A stretch of 64,000 nucleotides of DNA, taken from positions 1 to 64,000 of the forward strand of contig JAKSTN010000007.1 of NCBI GenBank assembly GCA_024402535.1, read 5' to 3'. Positions 1-7,979 of the stretch are shown in pieces. Within the stretch, counting starts at the first letter, position 1; every line of letters begins with the position of its first letter. Source of the stretch: Treponema sp. GTDB lineage: Bacteria; Spirochaetota; Spirochaetia; Treponematales; Treponemataceae. The notes beneath the pieces were generated by a model. It searched no databases. It had not been told where the DNA came from and worked only from the letters and a program-made list of their open reading frames with translations. Both the position numbers and the translations under genes were made by a program.

Positions 1-17
1 CTTATAGGCTAAGTGCA

Positions 18-40
18 AACCACCCCTTTGAGGGGTGGTT
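18..40. terminator. Hairpin, possible terminator
   Basis: Perfect 10-bp inverted repeat AACCACCCCT / AGGGGTGGTT with a 3-nt loop. The following sequence has only a short T-rich run, so termination for a gene to the left of the window is likely but not certain. Confidence 0.5.
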
Positions 41-79
41 ATGATTTTAAATTAATGTATTAGTTTGATTAAAAAGCTG

Positions 80-99
80 GGTTTGAACCGGTTCAAACC
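80..99. other. Perfect 20-bp palindrome
   Basis: GGTTTGAACCGGTTCAAACC is identical to its own reverse complement. It stands alone between a hairpin and a tandem repeat. It could be a protein-binding site or a cruciform; nothing in the sequence decides its role. Confidence 0.6.
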
Positions 100-107
100 T
101 CAGCAGG

Positions 108-340
108 ATGCTCAAGCCGCGTGAGCGGCGACTAAAAAATTTCCACTAAGCAAACAGCGTCGAAGACGATGTATGCCCAAGCCGCGCTTTGATGCGCGGC
201 GACTTAAATAATTTCCATAAGGCAAACGGCGTCGAAGACGATGGATGCTCAAGCCGCGTGAGCGGCGACTAAAAAAATTCCACTAAGCAAACAGCGTCGA
301 AGACGATGTTTGCCCAAGCCGCGCCTGATACGCGGCATTT
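108..340. repeat. Tandem hairpin-bearing units (3.5 copies)
   Basis: Units begin with AAGCCGCG at 114, 179, 251 and 316, so the period alternates 65, 72, 65. Each unit carries a GC hairpin (GCCGC-GTGA-GCGGC in units 1 and 3; a longer GCCGCGC...GCGCGGC form in unit 2), an A/T-rich stretch, and a second small inverted repeat CGTC-GAA-GACG at 158, 230 and 295. The short-loop type (units 1, 3) alternates with the long-loop type (units 2, 4). The last copy is cut after its GC hairpin and runs into TTTTTT, so it may act as a terminator. No coding potential is apparent. Confidence 0.8.
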
Positions 341-348
341 TTTCAAAT

Positions 349-634
349 AGCTATAAATAATGTGTTCAGTGAAGACTTATAGCTGTTTTGGGGGATGAGT
401 GCCTTGCAGTGGAAATTGAAATTCAGTGAAAAAGCTATAAGTATGTGGAAAGAAAAATATTTATAGCTGAAATCTTGGACCTGGCTGGAAAATTTTGGAA
501 GGTGTGGTTATAAATTGGCTATAAGTTTTATGAAAAGTGGAAACTTATAGCTTTTCAGCTCTTTTTGCAAAAGAGAAATGATATGTTTGGGGAAAAATAG
601 CTATAATTTTGAAAGCTTTCAAGGATTTATAGCC
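349..634. repeat. Periodic array of inverted octamers AGCTATAA / TTATAGCT
   Basis: Four pairs are seen: 349-356 with 377-384, 433-440 with 461-468, 517-524 with 545-552, and 599-606 with 627-634. In every pair the two octamers are separated by exactly 20 bp and face each other. Successive pairs start 84, 84 and 82 bp apart. Six octamers are exact; 517 (GGCTATAA) and 627 (TTATAGCC) differ by one base. The 20-bp centres and the 46-48-bp linkers are not conserved, which argues against a simple tandem duplication and for selected, spaced protein-binding sites. The function is unknown. Confidence 0.8.
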
Positions 635-660
635 TTTTGGGCATTTTTTCCTGTTGGAAA

Positions 661-950
661 GGGCTGCGTGAGGGATAGAAGGGGCCGCGAAGCGGTTCAA
701 AATGCCAAAAGCCCGAGCTTTGTGAGGGCAGGCATTTTGAATGGAGGCGCTTCGACGCCGGAACCCCGCATAGCCCGACGGGGCGGCGGTTTGTTTGCGA
801 CCCGCGGCGCGCATCCTGCCGTTCGTCGTGCCACGGCGACAGAACCGCCACCCCGGCACGCCCCACGTTGCCCCGCCCCACAGGGCGCCCATCTGCGCCC
901 GCTCCCGCCCCGGCACGCCCCACAGGGCACCTCCCGCGCCCATATACCAC
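661..950. repeat. GC-rich intergenic block with long hairpin
   Basis: A sharp jump in GC content compared with the flanks. At 688-754 there is a long inverted repeat: CGAAGCG (688-694) with CGCTTCG (748-754), and TTCAAAATGCC (696-706) with GGCATTTTGAA (731-741), plus an inner GCCC/GGGC pair. Further right a 16-bp direct repeat CCCCGGCACGCCCCAC occurs at 851 and 908. Reading frames through the block are low-complexity Gly/Arg/Pro strings, so coding is unlikely. It is probably an interspersed genomic repeat that landed before the purB promoter. Confidence 0.6.
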
Positions 951-967
951 ATCATTATTTTTTTTGA

Positions 968-1002
968 TATAATCTTTTCCAATAAATCATTTTTTTGAGA
1001 GG
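968..1002 (+). promoter_or_regulatory. purB promoter and RBS
   Basis: A perfect -10 box TATAAT lies at 968-973, just after the GC-rich block. A Shine-Dalgarno site GAGAGG lies at 997-1002, five bases before the ATG. No convincing -35 box is visible at the expected distance. Confidence 0.6.
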
Positions 1003-1007
1003 CCAAT

Positions 1008-2444
1008 ATGTCTTTAACAAGTGTTTCTCCGGTTGACGGACGTTACGAAGGAAAAACAAAGTGTCTGCAGGGTTACTTCAGTGAAATGGCACTGATGAAA
1101 TACCGCATCTACACAGAAATCAACTACCTGATCAAACTGCTTGAAACTCCAATGCTTAAGGAACGCATTACAAAGCCGGTTGATACTGCAAAACTCCGTT
1201 CAATTATTGATATTACAGTTGAAGATGCAGAAATCGTAAAAGCTTTCGAAACAAAAGGCTACAATGGAACACCTGCTACAAACCACGACGTAAAAGCCAT
1301 TGAATACTTCATCAAATTAAAGATCAAAGAAATGGGGATGGACGAAATTCTTGAATACGTTCACTTTGCCCTTACTTCAGAAGACATCAACAACATCAGC
1401 TACGGACTTATGATCCGCGACGCTGTAAACGAAGTTGTGCTTCCTGAAATCCTGAAAATCTACGACAGCCTGTACAAGCTTTCTGTTGAACACAAAGATC
1501 TTTCAATGCTTGCCCGTACTCACGGGCAGCCTGCAACTCCAACAACTTTCGGAAAAGAAATCCTGGTTTTTGTAAACCGCATGAAAGAAGAACTGGTTCA
1601 GCTTGGAAACATCGACATCCTGCTTAAGCTCAACGGCGCAACAGGCGGCTTCAACGCTCACAACTTTGTTTTCCCAGATTTCGACTGGATTAACTTTAGC
1701 CACGAACTTATCAACTCTTTCAACGACAGCATTACTCCAATGGACAATGCTTACATGAGCACAAAACCTTTGAAAGTTCGCTTCAATCCTATCACAGCAC
1801 AGATTGAACCACACGACTCATACCTCCGCGTTTTCGACGGTGTAAAACGCATCAACAATATTCTGATTGACTTTGCAATGGATACATGGCGCTACATTTC
1901 TGACGGATGGATCAAGCAGCGCGCCGTTGCCGGAGAAATCGGTTCTTCAGCAATGCCACACAAAGTTAATCCTATCGACTTTGAAAATGCAGAAGGAAAC
2001 TTCGGATTCGCAAATTCAATGTTCGAATTCTTTGTTCGCAAACTTTGTATCAGCCGCCTCCAGCGCGACCTTACAGACTCAACTGTTGAACGCAACATGG
2101 GCGTAGCTTTTGCTCACTCAATGATCGGTTACGCAAGCCTTCAGAAAGGTCTTGGGAAAATTGAAGTTAATGCAGAAAAAATTACAGAAGCTCTGGAAAC
2201 TACACCTGAAGTTCTGGCAGAAGCATATCAGAACTTGCTCCGCATGAGCGGTGTAGACAAGCCTTACGAACGTCTTAAGGAAATTACTCGCGGTAAGAAA
2301 GTTTCAATCGAAGACTTCCACAATCTTGCAAGAAACCTGGATGTAAGTGATGAAGTTAAGGCAAGACTCCTTGCAGCTACTCCATCAAACTACACAGGAC
2401 TCAGCGGAAAAATCGTAGAACAGTTTGAACCAAAAATTAACTAG
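1008..2444 (+). CDS. purB: Adenylosuccinate lyase
   Basis: Catalyses two fumarate-releasing steps in purine synthesis: SAICAR to AICAR, and adenylosuccinate to AMP. The 478-residue protein has the N-terminal SPVDGRY signature of the E. coli-type PurB and the fumarase/aspartase superfamily signature GSSAMPHKVNPIDFENAEGN with its catalytic loop near residue 310. An S-A-R-T-H-G-Q-P-like segment (LARTHGQPATPTTFGKE) near residue 165 carries the second active-site His. Length and motifs match the family along the whole protein. It is a single-gene unit: own promoter upstream, strong terminator right after the stop. A cytoplasmic housekeeping enzyme. Confidence 0.97.
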   Translation: MSLTSVSPVDGRYEGKTKCLQGYFSEMALMKYRIYTEINYLIKLLETPMLKERITKPVDTAKLRSIIDITVEDAEIVKAFETKGYNGTPATNHDVKAIEYFIKLKIKEMGMDEILEYVHFALTSEDINNISYGLMIRDAVNEVVLPEILKIYDSLYKLSVEHKDLSMLARTHGQPATPTTFGKEILVFVNRMKEELVQLGNIDILLKLNGATGGFNAHNFVFPDFDWINFSHELINSFNDSITPMDNAYMSTKPLKVRFNPITAQIEPHDSYLRVFDGVKRINNILIDFAMDTWRYISDGWIKQRAVAGEIGSSAMPHKVNPIDFENAEGNFGFANSMFEFFVRKLCISRLQRDLTDSTVERNMGVAFAHSMIGYASLQKGLGKIEVNAEKITEALETTPEVLAEAYQNLLRMSGVDKPYERLKEITRGKKVSIEDFHNLARNLDVSDEVKARLLAATPSNYTGLSGKIVEQFEPKIN

Positions 2445-2467
2445 AATCTGAAAGATTAAATAATCAG

Positions 2468-2509
2468 AAATCCCTTCTTTAGTTTTTGCTGAGGAAGGGA
2501 TTTTTTTTT
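2468..2509 (+). terminator. purB rho-independent terminator
   Basis: Stem AAATCCCTTC (2468-2477) with GAAGGGATTT (2494-2503), followed by a run of T ending at 2509. Confidence 0.9.
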
Positions 2510-2515
2510 GTAAGG

Positions 2516-2650
2516 CTGCCCCGCGGTTTTCAACCGCGGCCGCTACGTCCGCCCTTCGCTGCCGCTCATCCGCTTCACTCACGGTGATTTCGACAAGCTC
2601 AATCACCGTTCGCTCCAGTGGACTGCTTCGCAGGGGCTCCCATCGCTGGC
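2516..2650. repeat. GC-rich REP-like intergenic element
   Basis: Two hairpins are visible: CCGCGGTT-ttc-AACCGCGG at 2521-2539 and ACGGTGATT...AATCACCGT at 2581-2609, the latter with the TTCGACAAGCTCAATCACC wording typical of dispersed extragenic palindromes. The block fills the gap between the purB terminator and the converging thioesterase gene. No coding sequence is seen here. Confidence 0.55.
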
Positions 2651-2657
2651 AGTTTCC

Positions 2658-3062
2658 TTATTTTTTCATTCTCAGTTCATCAACCATGAACTCTTCTGGA
2701 ATCTTGCAAGGGCGGTGATTTGCGGCGCTTACACATGCCCAGTCAACGTCTGCTTCAACACAGACTGTTCCGTCTTTCTTACGCATAATCTGATGGATTG
2801 TTCCGCTGATGAATCCAACTTTTGTCATCTCACATTCAATGATCAGTTCATCATCCTGTACTGCTGAAGATTTGTAATACAGGTCTACATGGGTTACATA
2901 AAGAAAGTAACCTGCTTCATAGAATTCCTTGTATTTGAATCCCAGCTGATGGAGCATATCCATGCGGGCATATTCCAGGTAGTTCTGGTAAACGGCATTG
3001 TTTACGTGATTGTATGAGTCAATTTCGTATGGGCGAACGATAAGTGAAGTATATGTTTTCAT
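2658..3062 (-). CDS. Acyl-CoA thioesterase, hotdog fold (4HBT family)
   Basis: A 134-residue protein of the YbgC/FadM type that hydrolyses acyl-CoA thioesters. The motif DSYNHVNNAVYQNYLEYAR (residues about 16-34) matches the family active-site Asp followed by H-x-N-N and the long central helix. Length is typical for a single hotdog domain; it has no signal peptide, so it acts in the cytoplasm. The physiological substrate cannot be read from the sequence. It is transcribed divergently from the tocopherol cyclase-like gene; the ATG follows an A/T-rich TATTATTAAAAT stretch with no Shine-Dalgarno site. Confidence 0.85.
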   Translation of the reverse strand: MKTYTSLIVRPYEIDSYNHVNNAVYQNYLEYARMDMLHQLGFKYKEFYEAGYFLYVTHVDLYYKSSAVQDDELIIECEMTKVGFISGTIHQIMRKKDGTVCVEADVDWACVSAANHRPCKIPEEFMVDELRMKK

Positions 3063-3132
3063 ATTTTAATAATAGTATGCTTTGTGCATTATGACAATAT
3101 TTGAAAAAGTGTCATTGTGAAATAACAGGAAA

Positions 3133-3167
3133 TTACACCCTTTCAATTTTTATGTTATATTTTATTT
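3133..3167 (+). promoter_or_regulatory. Promoter placing the start at the ATG (leaderless candidate)
   Basis: -10 box TATATT at 3156-3161 ends only six bases before the ATG, with TTACAC at 3133-3138 as a weak -35 at 17-bp spacing. No Shine-Dalgarno site fits between them, so the transcript may start at or next to the start codon. Confidence 0.45.
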
Positions 3168-4313
3168 ATGGCACATTTTAATAAATCAGACTTAAAACGA
3201 AATCAGTTTATGCTGACAGGAAAATTTACCCGTAAAGGCTACGACTGGTGGTGGCATTCTTTTACTGCGGTAGACGAAGAAACTGGTGAGGAACGTCCTT
3301 TCTTTGTTGAGTTTTTTACATGTAATCCGCTGCTTGCTCGTCCGGTTCCAACTTTAGGGCAGCTGCCAGAAAATCAGAAAAATAAAATCAGACCTTCGTA
3401 CCTTATGGTAAAAGCCGGAAGCTGGGGAAAAGATAAACGTCAGCTTCACCGTTTTTTCTCATGGAAAGAAGTGAAGGTTCATAAAAAAGCGCCTTACTCA
3501 GTAGAAGCCGCAGACTGTTACTGCAGCGATACAGAACTCCGGGGCTCAATTCATCTTTCAGAAGGCGATGTCCGCAAGCACCCTGAATGGATGTGCGACG
3601 ACGGAACCATGGAATGGAATCTTAAACTGGAAAAGAAAGTTGCATTCAATGTAGGCTATGGAGCCGGCTGGCTTTTCCGTGCGTTAAAGGCTTTTGAAAT
3701 GTACTGGCACGCAGAAGGTATGAAGACTGTGGTTTCAGGAACTGTAAAATATCAGGGACGCACTTATATTGTGAAACCTGAAACCTCTTACGGCTACTCA
3801 GATAAAAACTGGGGAAGCAATTTTACAAGTCCATGGGTTTGGCTTTCTTCAAATAATCTGACAAGTAATGTTACGGGAAATAAACTGGAAGATTCTGTTT
3901 TTGATATTGGCGGTGGATGCCCAAAAGTTTTCGGTGTTCCTCTTAAGCGGAAACTTCTCAGCGCTTTCTGGTATGAAGGAAAGCCTTACGAATACAACTT
4001 TTCAAAATTCTGGACTCACACAAAAACAAAATTTACTTTCCGCGAAGAATATCAGGAAGTAATCTGGAATGTGGAACAGTCCAACAGAAAATCAGTTATG
4101 AAAACTGAAATCCATTGTCTGAAAAAAGATATGCTTTTTGTAAATTATGAATCACCGGACGGAAAGAAACGTCACAATCAGTTATGGAACGGTGGAAACG
4201 GCTGGGGTAATGTAAAGCTTTATAAGAAGAACCGTAAGGCGGAAAACGGACTGGAACTTATAGACGACATCGATGTAAAAAATGTTGGCTGTGAATATGG
4301 AGAATACTGCTAA
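3168..4313 (+). CDS. Tocopherol cyclase-like protein
   Basis: A 381-residue soluble protein. The stretch SYGYSDKNWGSNFTSPWVWL (about residues 207-226) resembles the conserved D-K-N-W-G-x-x-F-P-x-W-x-W block of the tocopherol cyclase/AttH-like lipocalin-fold family, and the N-terminal region is rich in Trp and aromatic residues as expected for that fold. Bacterial members outside phototrophs do not make tocopherol; their substrates are mostly unknown, probably hydrophobic. No signal peptide. Followed 17 bases later by a DUF218 membrane protein, so the two may be co-transcribed. The family call rests on motif resemblance only. Confidence 0.55.
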   Translation: MAHFNKSDLKRNQFMLTGKFTRKGYDWWWHSFTAVDEETGEERPFFVEFFTCNPLLARPVPTLGQLPENQKNKIRPSYLMVKAGSWGKDKRQLHRFFSWKEVKVHKKAPYSVEAADCYCSDTELRGSIHLSEGDVRKHPEWMCDDGTMEWNLKLEKKVAFNVGYGAGWLFRALKAFEMYWHAEGMKTVVSGTVKYQGRTYIVKPETSYGYSDKNWGSNFTSPWVWLSSNNLTSNVTGNKLEDSVFDIGGGCPKVFGVPLKRKLLSAFWYEGKPYEYNFSKFWTHTKTKFTFREEYQEVIWNVEQSNRKSVMKTEIHCLKKDMLFVNYESPDGKKRHNQLWNGGNGWGNVKLYKKNRKAENGLELIDDIDVKNVGCEYGEYC

Positions 4314-4330
4314 TTTTCAGTAATAGAAAA

Positions 4331-5197
4331 ATGATTGCTTTAGAATTTGTTGCAGGAAATCTTTTTATAATTTATACCGTAGTGCTTCATATTTTAAGTC
4401 CTGGAACGTTCATGGATATTCTTACATCTTTCTGTAATATCTGGGCGGTGGCAGGAATATTTCTTATATGGCTTTCGGTGTATAGGCTTAAGCACGGCTA
4501 TTCTTTCTGGAGTCGCATTCAGAAAAAGTGGAAGCGTGTCATTCTCATTTTTACTGGAGTATGCGGATTGATTGCTCTGGTGAATCTGATTTTTATTTTA
4601 ACTCCACGGATTCTTAATCTGGAAGAACTGGCCTGTGAAGCAGGAGAGACGGAAATTGAATCTGAATTTTCTGACGGTCACCAGGTCTATGTTTTTCTTC
4701 TTGGTGGCGGTATAGATAAAAACGGAAAGCTTCCTAAACCTGTTATGCTGAGGGTTCGAAAAACTGCGGAATACATGAAACTGAATGAAGATGCATTTTG
4801 CGTGGTAACAGGCGGAACTTTGAAATGGCTGCCTTATCCGGAAGCTCCTGAACTTAAGCGACAGCTTGTAAAGCTTGGAATCAGCGAAGACAGGATTTTT
4901 GTGGAAGACCAGGCTCTGGATACAATTCAGAATCTTCAGAAAGGAACTGAAGTTCTAAAATCAGCACTGGGACTTACAACCCGGGAAGTTCTTGATTCCC
5001 CTGTGGTTCTGGTTTCAAGCCGGTATCATCTTCGCCGCTCACAACGGCTGGCCCATCGTATGGGATTTGAAAATGTTACAGGAGTAGGATGCAGGACTCC
5101 TGTGTTTCATTTGCCAATGGCTTATTTGCGTGAAATCTGCGCTTACGTTAAACTGAACTTAAGAATTTTGCTGACAGGAAAACCTGTAAAATTATAA
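4331..5197 (+). CDS. YdcF/DUF218-family membrane protein
   Basis: 288 residues. Two or three hydrophobic segments fill the first 95 residues, followed by a DUF218 domain: a short strand ending in LLGGGID, an R-x-x-x-T/A-x-x-Y helix, VVTGGTL, a segment with an ED-x-A-x-x-T motif (VEDQALDTIQNL) and VLVSSRYHLRRS near the end. Members such as SanA and ElyC act in envelope or barrier maintenance; the biochemical activity is not established. It follows the tocopherol cyclase-like gene closely and precedes slyX. No strong ribosome binding site precedes the ATG. Confidence 0.8.
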   Translation: MIALEFVAGNLFIIYTVVLHILSPGTFMDILTSFCNIWAVAGIFLIWLSVYRLKHGYSFWSRIQKKWKRVILIFTGVCGLIALVNLIFILTPRILNLEELACEAGETEIESEFSDGHQVYVFLLGGGIDKNGKLPKPVMLRVRKTAEYMKLNEDAFCVVTGGTLKWLPYPEAPELKRQLVKLGISEDRIFVEDQALDTIQNLQKGTEVLKSALGLTTREVLDSPVVLVSSRYHLRRSQRLAHRMGFENVTGVGCRTPVFHLPMAYLREICAYVKLNLRILLTGKPVKL

Positions 5198-5224
5198 TCT
5201 ACCTAAGTGGATTGCGGTATAAAA

Positions 5225-5425
5225 ATGGAAGAACGAATTACAAACATAGAAATTAAGCTTGCTTACATGGAAGACTTTGTGAATCAGATTCAGGAAGTTG
5301 CCGTAAAGCAGGCAGAAGAAATTGAAAAACTTAAGCACGACAATCAGATCCTTTCCCAGAAACTGAAAGACGTTTACGACAACATGGAAGGCGATATCCC
5401 CAACCGCAAACCACCTCACTACTAG
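5225..5425 (+). CDS. slyX: SlyX-family protein
   Basis: A 66-residue coiled-coil protein beginning MEERITNIEIKLAYMEDFV and ending in a K/R-P-P-H-Y motif, both hallmarks of SlyX. The family's role is unclear. A GTG six codons upstream (5207) keeps the frame open, but the ATG here puts the family's MEER- start at residue 1, so it was preferred. Ends nine bases before the first fold-back element of the window. Confidence 0.8.
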   Translation: MEERITNIEIKLAYMEDFVNQIQEVAVKQAEEIEKLKHDNQILSQKLKDVYDNMEGDIPNRKPPHY

Positions 5426-5433
5426 AAATAAAA

Positions 5434-5831
5434 AATGTAGGATTAAATCAAATAGTTCCTGCTGCGCCGCGGAGGCTAGGTTGTCACACCGATTGAAATG
5501 TAGGGGTAATGGCAGCTAACGCAACGCTCTAACGAGCTGTGGGGAAATCTGTTTGTATGGGAATTTATTTTTTTTAGAATGGATTTTTAAGCAGGATTTC
5601 TTTCTGTCAGGAAGTTAACTTACTGCAAACAGCCATTTCTAAAATTCTATTTAATACACGAACATATACGACTAAACCGGTTATATCACTTTTACAAAGG
5701 TTTTGCGTTAGCAAAACCGAATCGGTGTGACATTCTCCGTAGGAATAAAGTTTTACGAAAACTTTGCCTTGTGCGGACTGGGAGTAATTCATTAAACTAA
5801 TAAACAAATGTATTTGATTTTATCCTACATT
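5434..5831. mobile_element. Fold-back MITE-like element, copy 1
   Basis: About 398 bp bounded by near-perfect inverted ends: AATGTAGGATTAAATCAAAT at the left and its complement (TATTTGATTTTATCCTACATT, one mismatch) at the right. Inside is a second inverted pair GTCACACCGATT / AATCGGTGTGAC, then GCTAACGCAA / TTGCGTTAGC, giving a nested hairpin. The left core (GAAATGTAGGGGTAATGGCA and onward) recurs at 37592 and 61441, and the right part (GCGGACTGGGAGTAATTCAT) recurs inverted at the left end of the 37592 copy. No transposase; a non-autonomous element or a structured intergenic repeat. Confidence 0.8.
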
Positions 5832-5880
5832 AAAAATCCTTACACTTTTACTTTTTTTGTCACAATGTTACAATGGCAGC

Positions 5881-7344
5881 ATGAATATACTGGTAGCATT
5901 GTGCGCAGTTGGCGCTGAAAAAATCCTGGGCAATGAAATCAAACACCTGGGATACAAACTTGCAGGCAATCGTCCTGGCCGCGTAACTTTTTACGGCGAT
6001 GACGATGCCCTTTTCCGCTCAAATCTTTGTCTTCGCACTGCTGACCGCGTTTATCTGCAGATGGCAGAATACAATGCTTCGAATTTTGATGAACTTTACG
6101 ACGGCTGTTACGCTGTAGCCTGGCAGGATTTCTTAAAGAAAGATTCCCGGGTTGTAATTGATAAAGTACGTGTTTATAAAAGCAGACTTAATTCAGAACA
6201 TTCCATTCAGGGCATGATCCAGAAAGCCATTTACTCAAAACTGGGTGATGTATGGCATATGCGTTCCATGCCAGAAACAGGTGAGCAGGTAGACGTTCGT
6301 GTTTACATGGACGAAGACAAAGCTCTGATTCTTCTGGATCTTTCCGGACTTCCGTTACATAAGCGTGGTTACAGAACAGACGGTGGTATTGCACCTCTCC
6401 GTGAAACCACAGCAGCAATCCTGCTTCAGGAAATGATGTGGCGCCGTAAGACTCCGCTTCACGATCCGTTCTGTGGCTCAGGAACAATTGCCATTGAAGC
6501 AACTCTTTATGCGTTTAATATTGCTCCAGGATTCGGACGTCGTTTCGCGCTGGAAAATCTTCCGATTTTTGATGCCCGCCGTGCCGAAGAACTTAAACGG
6601 GCTGAAGCCGAACTTATCCGCACAGACGTTGAAGTTCGTGTAACCGGAAGTGACATTGATCCTGCCGCTGTAAACCGTGCCAAGAAAAATGCTGAATACG
6701 CCTGCGTTATGGCAGGACGTGCTCTCCACATGGTAGATAAAAGTTTCCATGTTCCTCGTCCTGATTTCATTCAGTCAGATTTTGCGGATCTGGCAGCTCC
6801 TTATGAAAGCGGACTTCTTATCTGTAACCCTCCATATGGTGAGCGTCTTCTGGATGAAGAACAGACCCGCGAACTTTATAAAAATATGAGCGGACTTCTT
6901 ACAGCTTTCCCTGGTTGGGATTTAGGTATCGTAACTGCCGCTGAATATTTTGAAGAAAGCTTTGAACATAAAGCAAATGTGATTAAGTCTTTTAAAGCCG
7001 GAAACCTGGATACAAAGTTCTACGAATTTAAACCAGGTGAAACTGTCCGCAGAGACGGTGAAGACCGCCGTGTAAATAAGCCTCAGCGGGATGGCGGCGA
7101 GCGCACAGAACGCCGTTCCGAAGGACGTGGCGAGCGCATAGAACGTTTTGAACATAAGGACCGCCCGGGACGCCGTGACGAACGTCCGGCCCGTCGCAGT
7201 GATCGCCCGGCAGGAGAACGTCCGGCAAGAGCAGAAAGATTTGACCGCTCAGAAAGGCGTAGTGACCGTTCAGCAAGAACAGAACGCCGGGACAGGGATA
7301 ACCGTTCTGCCCGTAATGAAAATCGCGGTCCAGAAAAATTTTAA
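5881..7344 (+). CDS. THUMP/UPF0020 RNA methyltransferase (RlmL-type) with Arg-rich tail
   Basis: SAM-dependent RNA methyltransferase of COG0116, which makes N2-methylguanosine in 23S rRNA or related marks. The order is an N-terminal ferredoxin-like/THUMP region (residues 1-160), then the Rossmann methyltransferase domain with FCGSGTIAIEA (about 200), GSDIDPAAV and the catalytic NPPYGERL near residue 318. After about residue 390 comes a tail of roughly 95 residues dominated by Arg, Asp, Glu, Gly and Pro, absent from the standard family and suggestive of RNA binding. Start chosen at the ATG; an in-frame TTG lies eight codons upstream. It stands alone after a fold-back element, 19 bases before a TetR gene. 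Confidence 0.88.
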   Translation: MNILVALCAVGAEKILGNEIKHLGYKLAGNRPGRVTFYGDDDALFRSNLCLRTADRVYLQMAEYNASNFDELYDGCYAVAWQDFLKKDSRVVIDKVRVYKSRLNSEHSIQGMIQKAIYSKLGDVWHMRSMPETGEQVDVRVYMDEDKALILLDLSGLPLHKRGYRTDGGIAPLRETTAAILLQEMMWRRKTPLHDPFCGSGTIAIEATLYAFNIAPGFGRRFALENLPIFDARRAEELKRAEAELIRTDVEVRVTGSDIDPAAVNRAKKNAEYACVMAGRALHMVDKSFHVPRPDFIQSDFADLAAPYESGLLICNPPYGERLLDEEQTRELYKNMSGLLTAFPGWDLGIVTAAEYFEESFEHKANVIKSFKAGNLDTKFYEFKPGETVRRDGEDRRVNKPQRDGGERTERRSEGRGERIERFEHKDRPGRRDERPARRSDRPAGERPARAERFDRSERRSDRSARTERRDRDNRSARNENRGPEKF

Positions 7345-7363
7345 AAGTGAAAAGAGGTAACAG

Positions 7364-7963
7364 ATGGCAATCGTAGTTGAACATGAAAAACGCAAGCAGG
7401 AAATTCTGCAGAAGTCTCTTGATGTATTCATTGATGAAGGATACGAAGATGTAACTTTCCAGAAAATTGCAGACCGCTGTGGAATTACAAGAACAACTCT
7501 TTACATTTACTTCCGCAATAAAAATGAAATCTTTCTGTGGAGTATAAAACAACTCCTTACAGGTGTTGAACTTGCCATTGAAGAAATCCTCAATGATTCT
7601 TCAAATAATGCTGAAGCAACTTTGAGAAAAACTCTGGATGTGGTTATTGAGGCGATCCAGGAAAACCGCAAACTTTTCCATGTTCTTCAGATATATCTTA
7701 TTCAGCTGGAAAAATCCGGGGAAAGTGCTAACGACCGGGTTAATCACCGTGTAATCAGAATCCGTCATGTTTTAAATCACATTCTGATTATGGGAATTAA
7801 GAATAACGAGTTTAAAGATCTGAATGTTCGTAATATGAATGAAGCACTTTACAGTCTTATAGAATCCGCAATTTTCCGCGTAACAGTTCTGGGACAGAAA
7901 AATATAGAAATGGTAAAGGAATCAATAAAACTTGCCATTGACGGATTTCTTACCGATAAATAA
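7364..7963 (+). CDS. TetR/AcrR-family transcriptional regulator
   Basis: 199 residues. The N-terminal helix-turn-helix reads FQKIADRCGITRTTLYIYFRN (about residues 28-47), a standard TetR DNA-binding domain; the rest is an all-helical ligand or dimer domain with no recognisable specificity. A good Shine-Dalgarno AAGAGGT precedes the ATG. The next gene, a diacylglycerol-kinase-fold protein, starts 16 bases after the stop, so the pair probably forms one transcript and the regulator may control its neighbour. Confidence 0.92.
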   Translation: MAIVVEHEKRKQEILQKSLDVFIDEGYEDVTFQKIADRCGITRTTLYIYFRNKNEIFLWSIKQLLTGVELAIEEILNDSSNNAEATLRKTLDVVIEAIQENRKLFHVLQIYLIQLEKSGESANDRVNHRVIRIRHVLNHILIMGIKNNEFKDLNVRNMNEALYSLIESAIFRVTVLGQKNIEMVKESIKLAIDGFLTDK

Positions 7964-7979
7964 AGAGAGGGAAAAATAA

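Noticed and set aside
349..634. CRISPR-like array formed by the inverted octamers
   Set aside because: The 36-bp units keep only their 8-bp ends; their centres differ, and no cas gene is nearby. True CRISPR repeats are conserved along their length.
545..1006. Overlapping ORFs on both strands in the GC-rich block before purB
   Set aside because: Low-complexity Gly/Arg/Pro translations, no RBS, and a long hairpin explains the region better.
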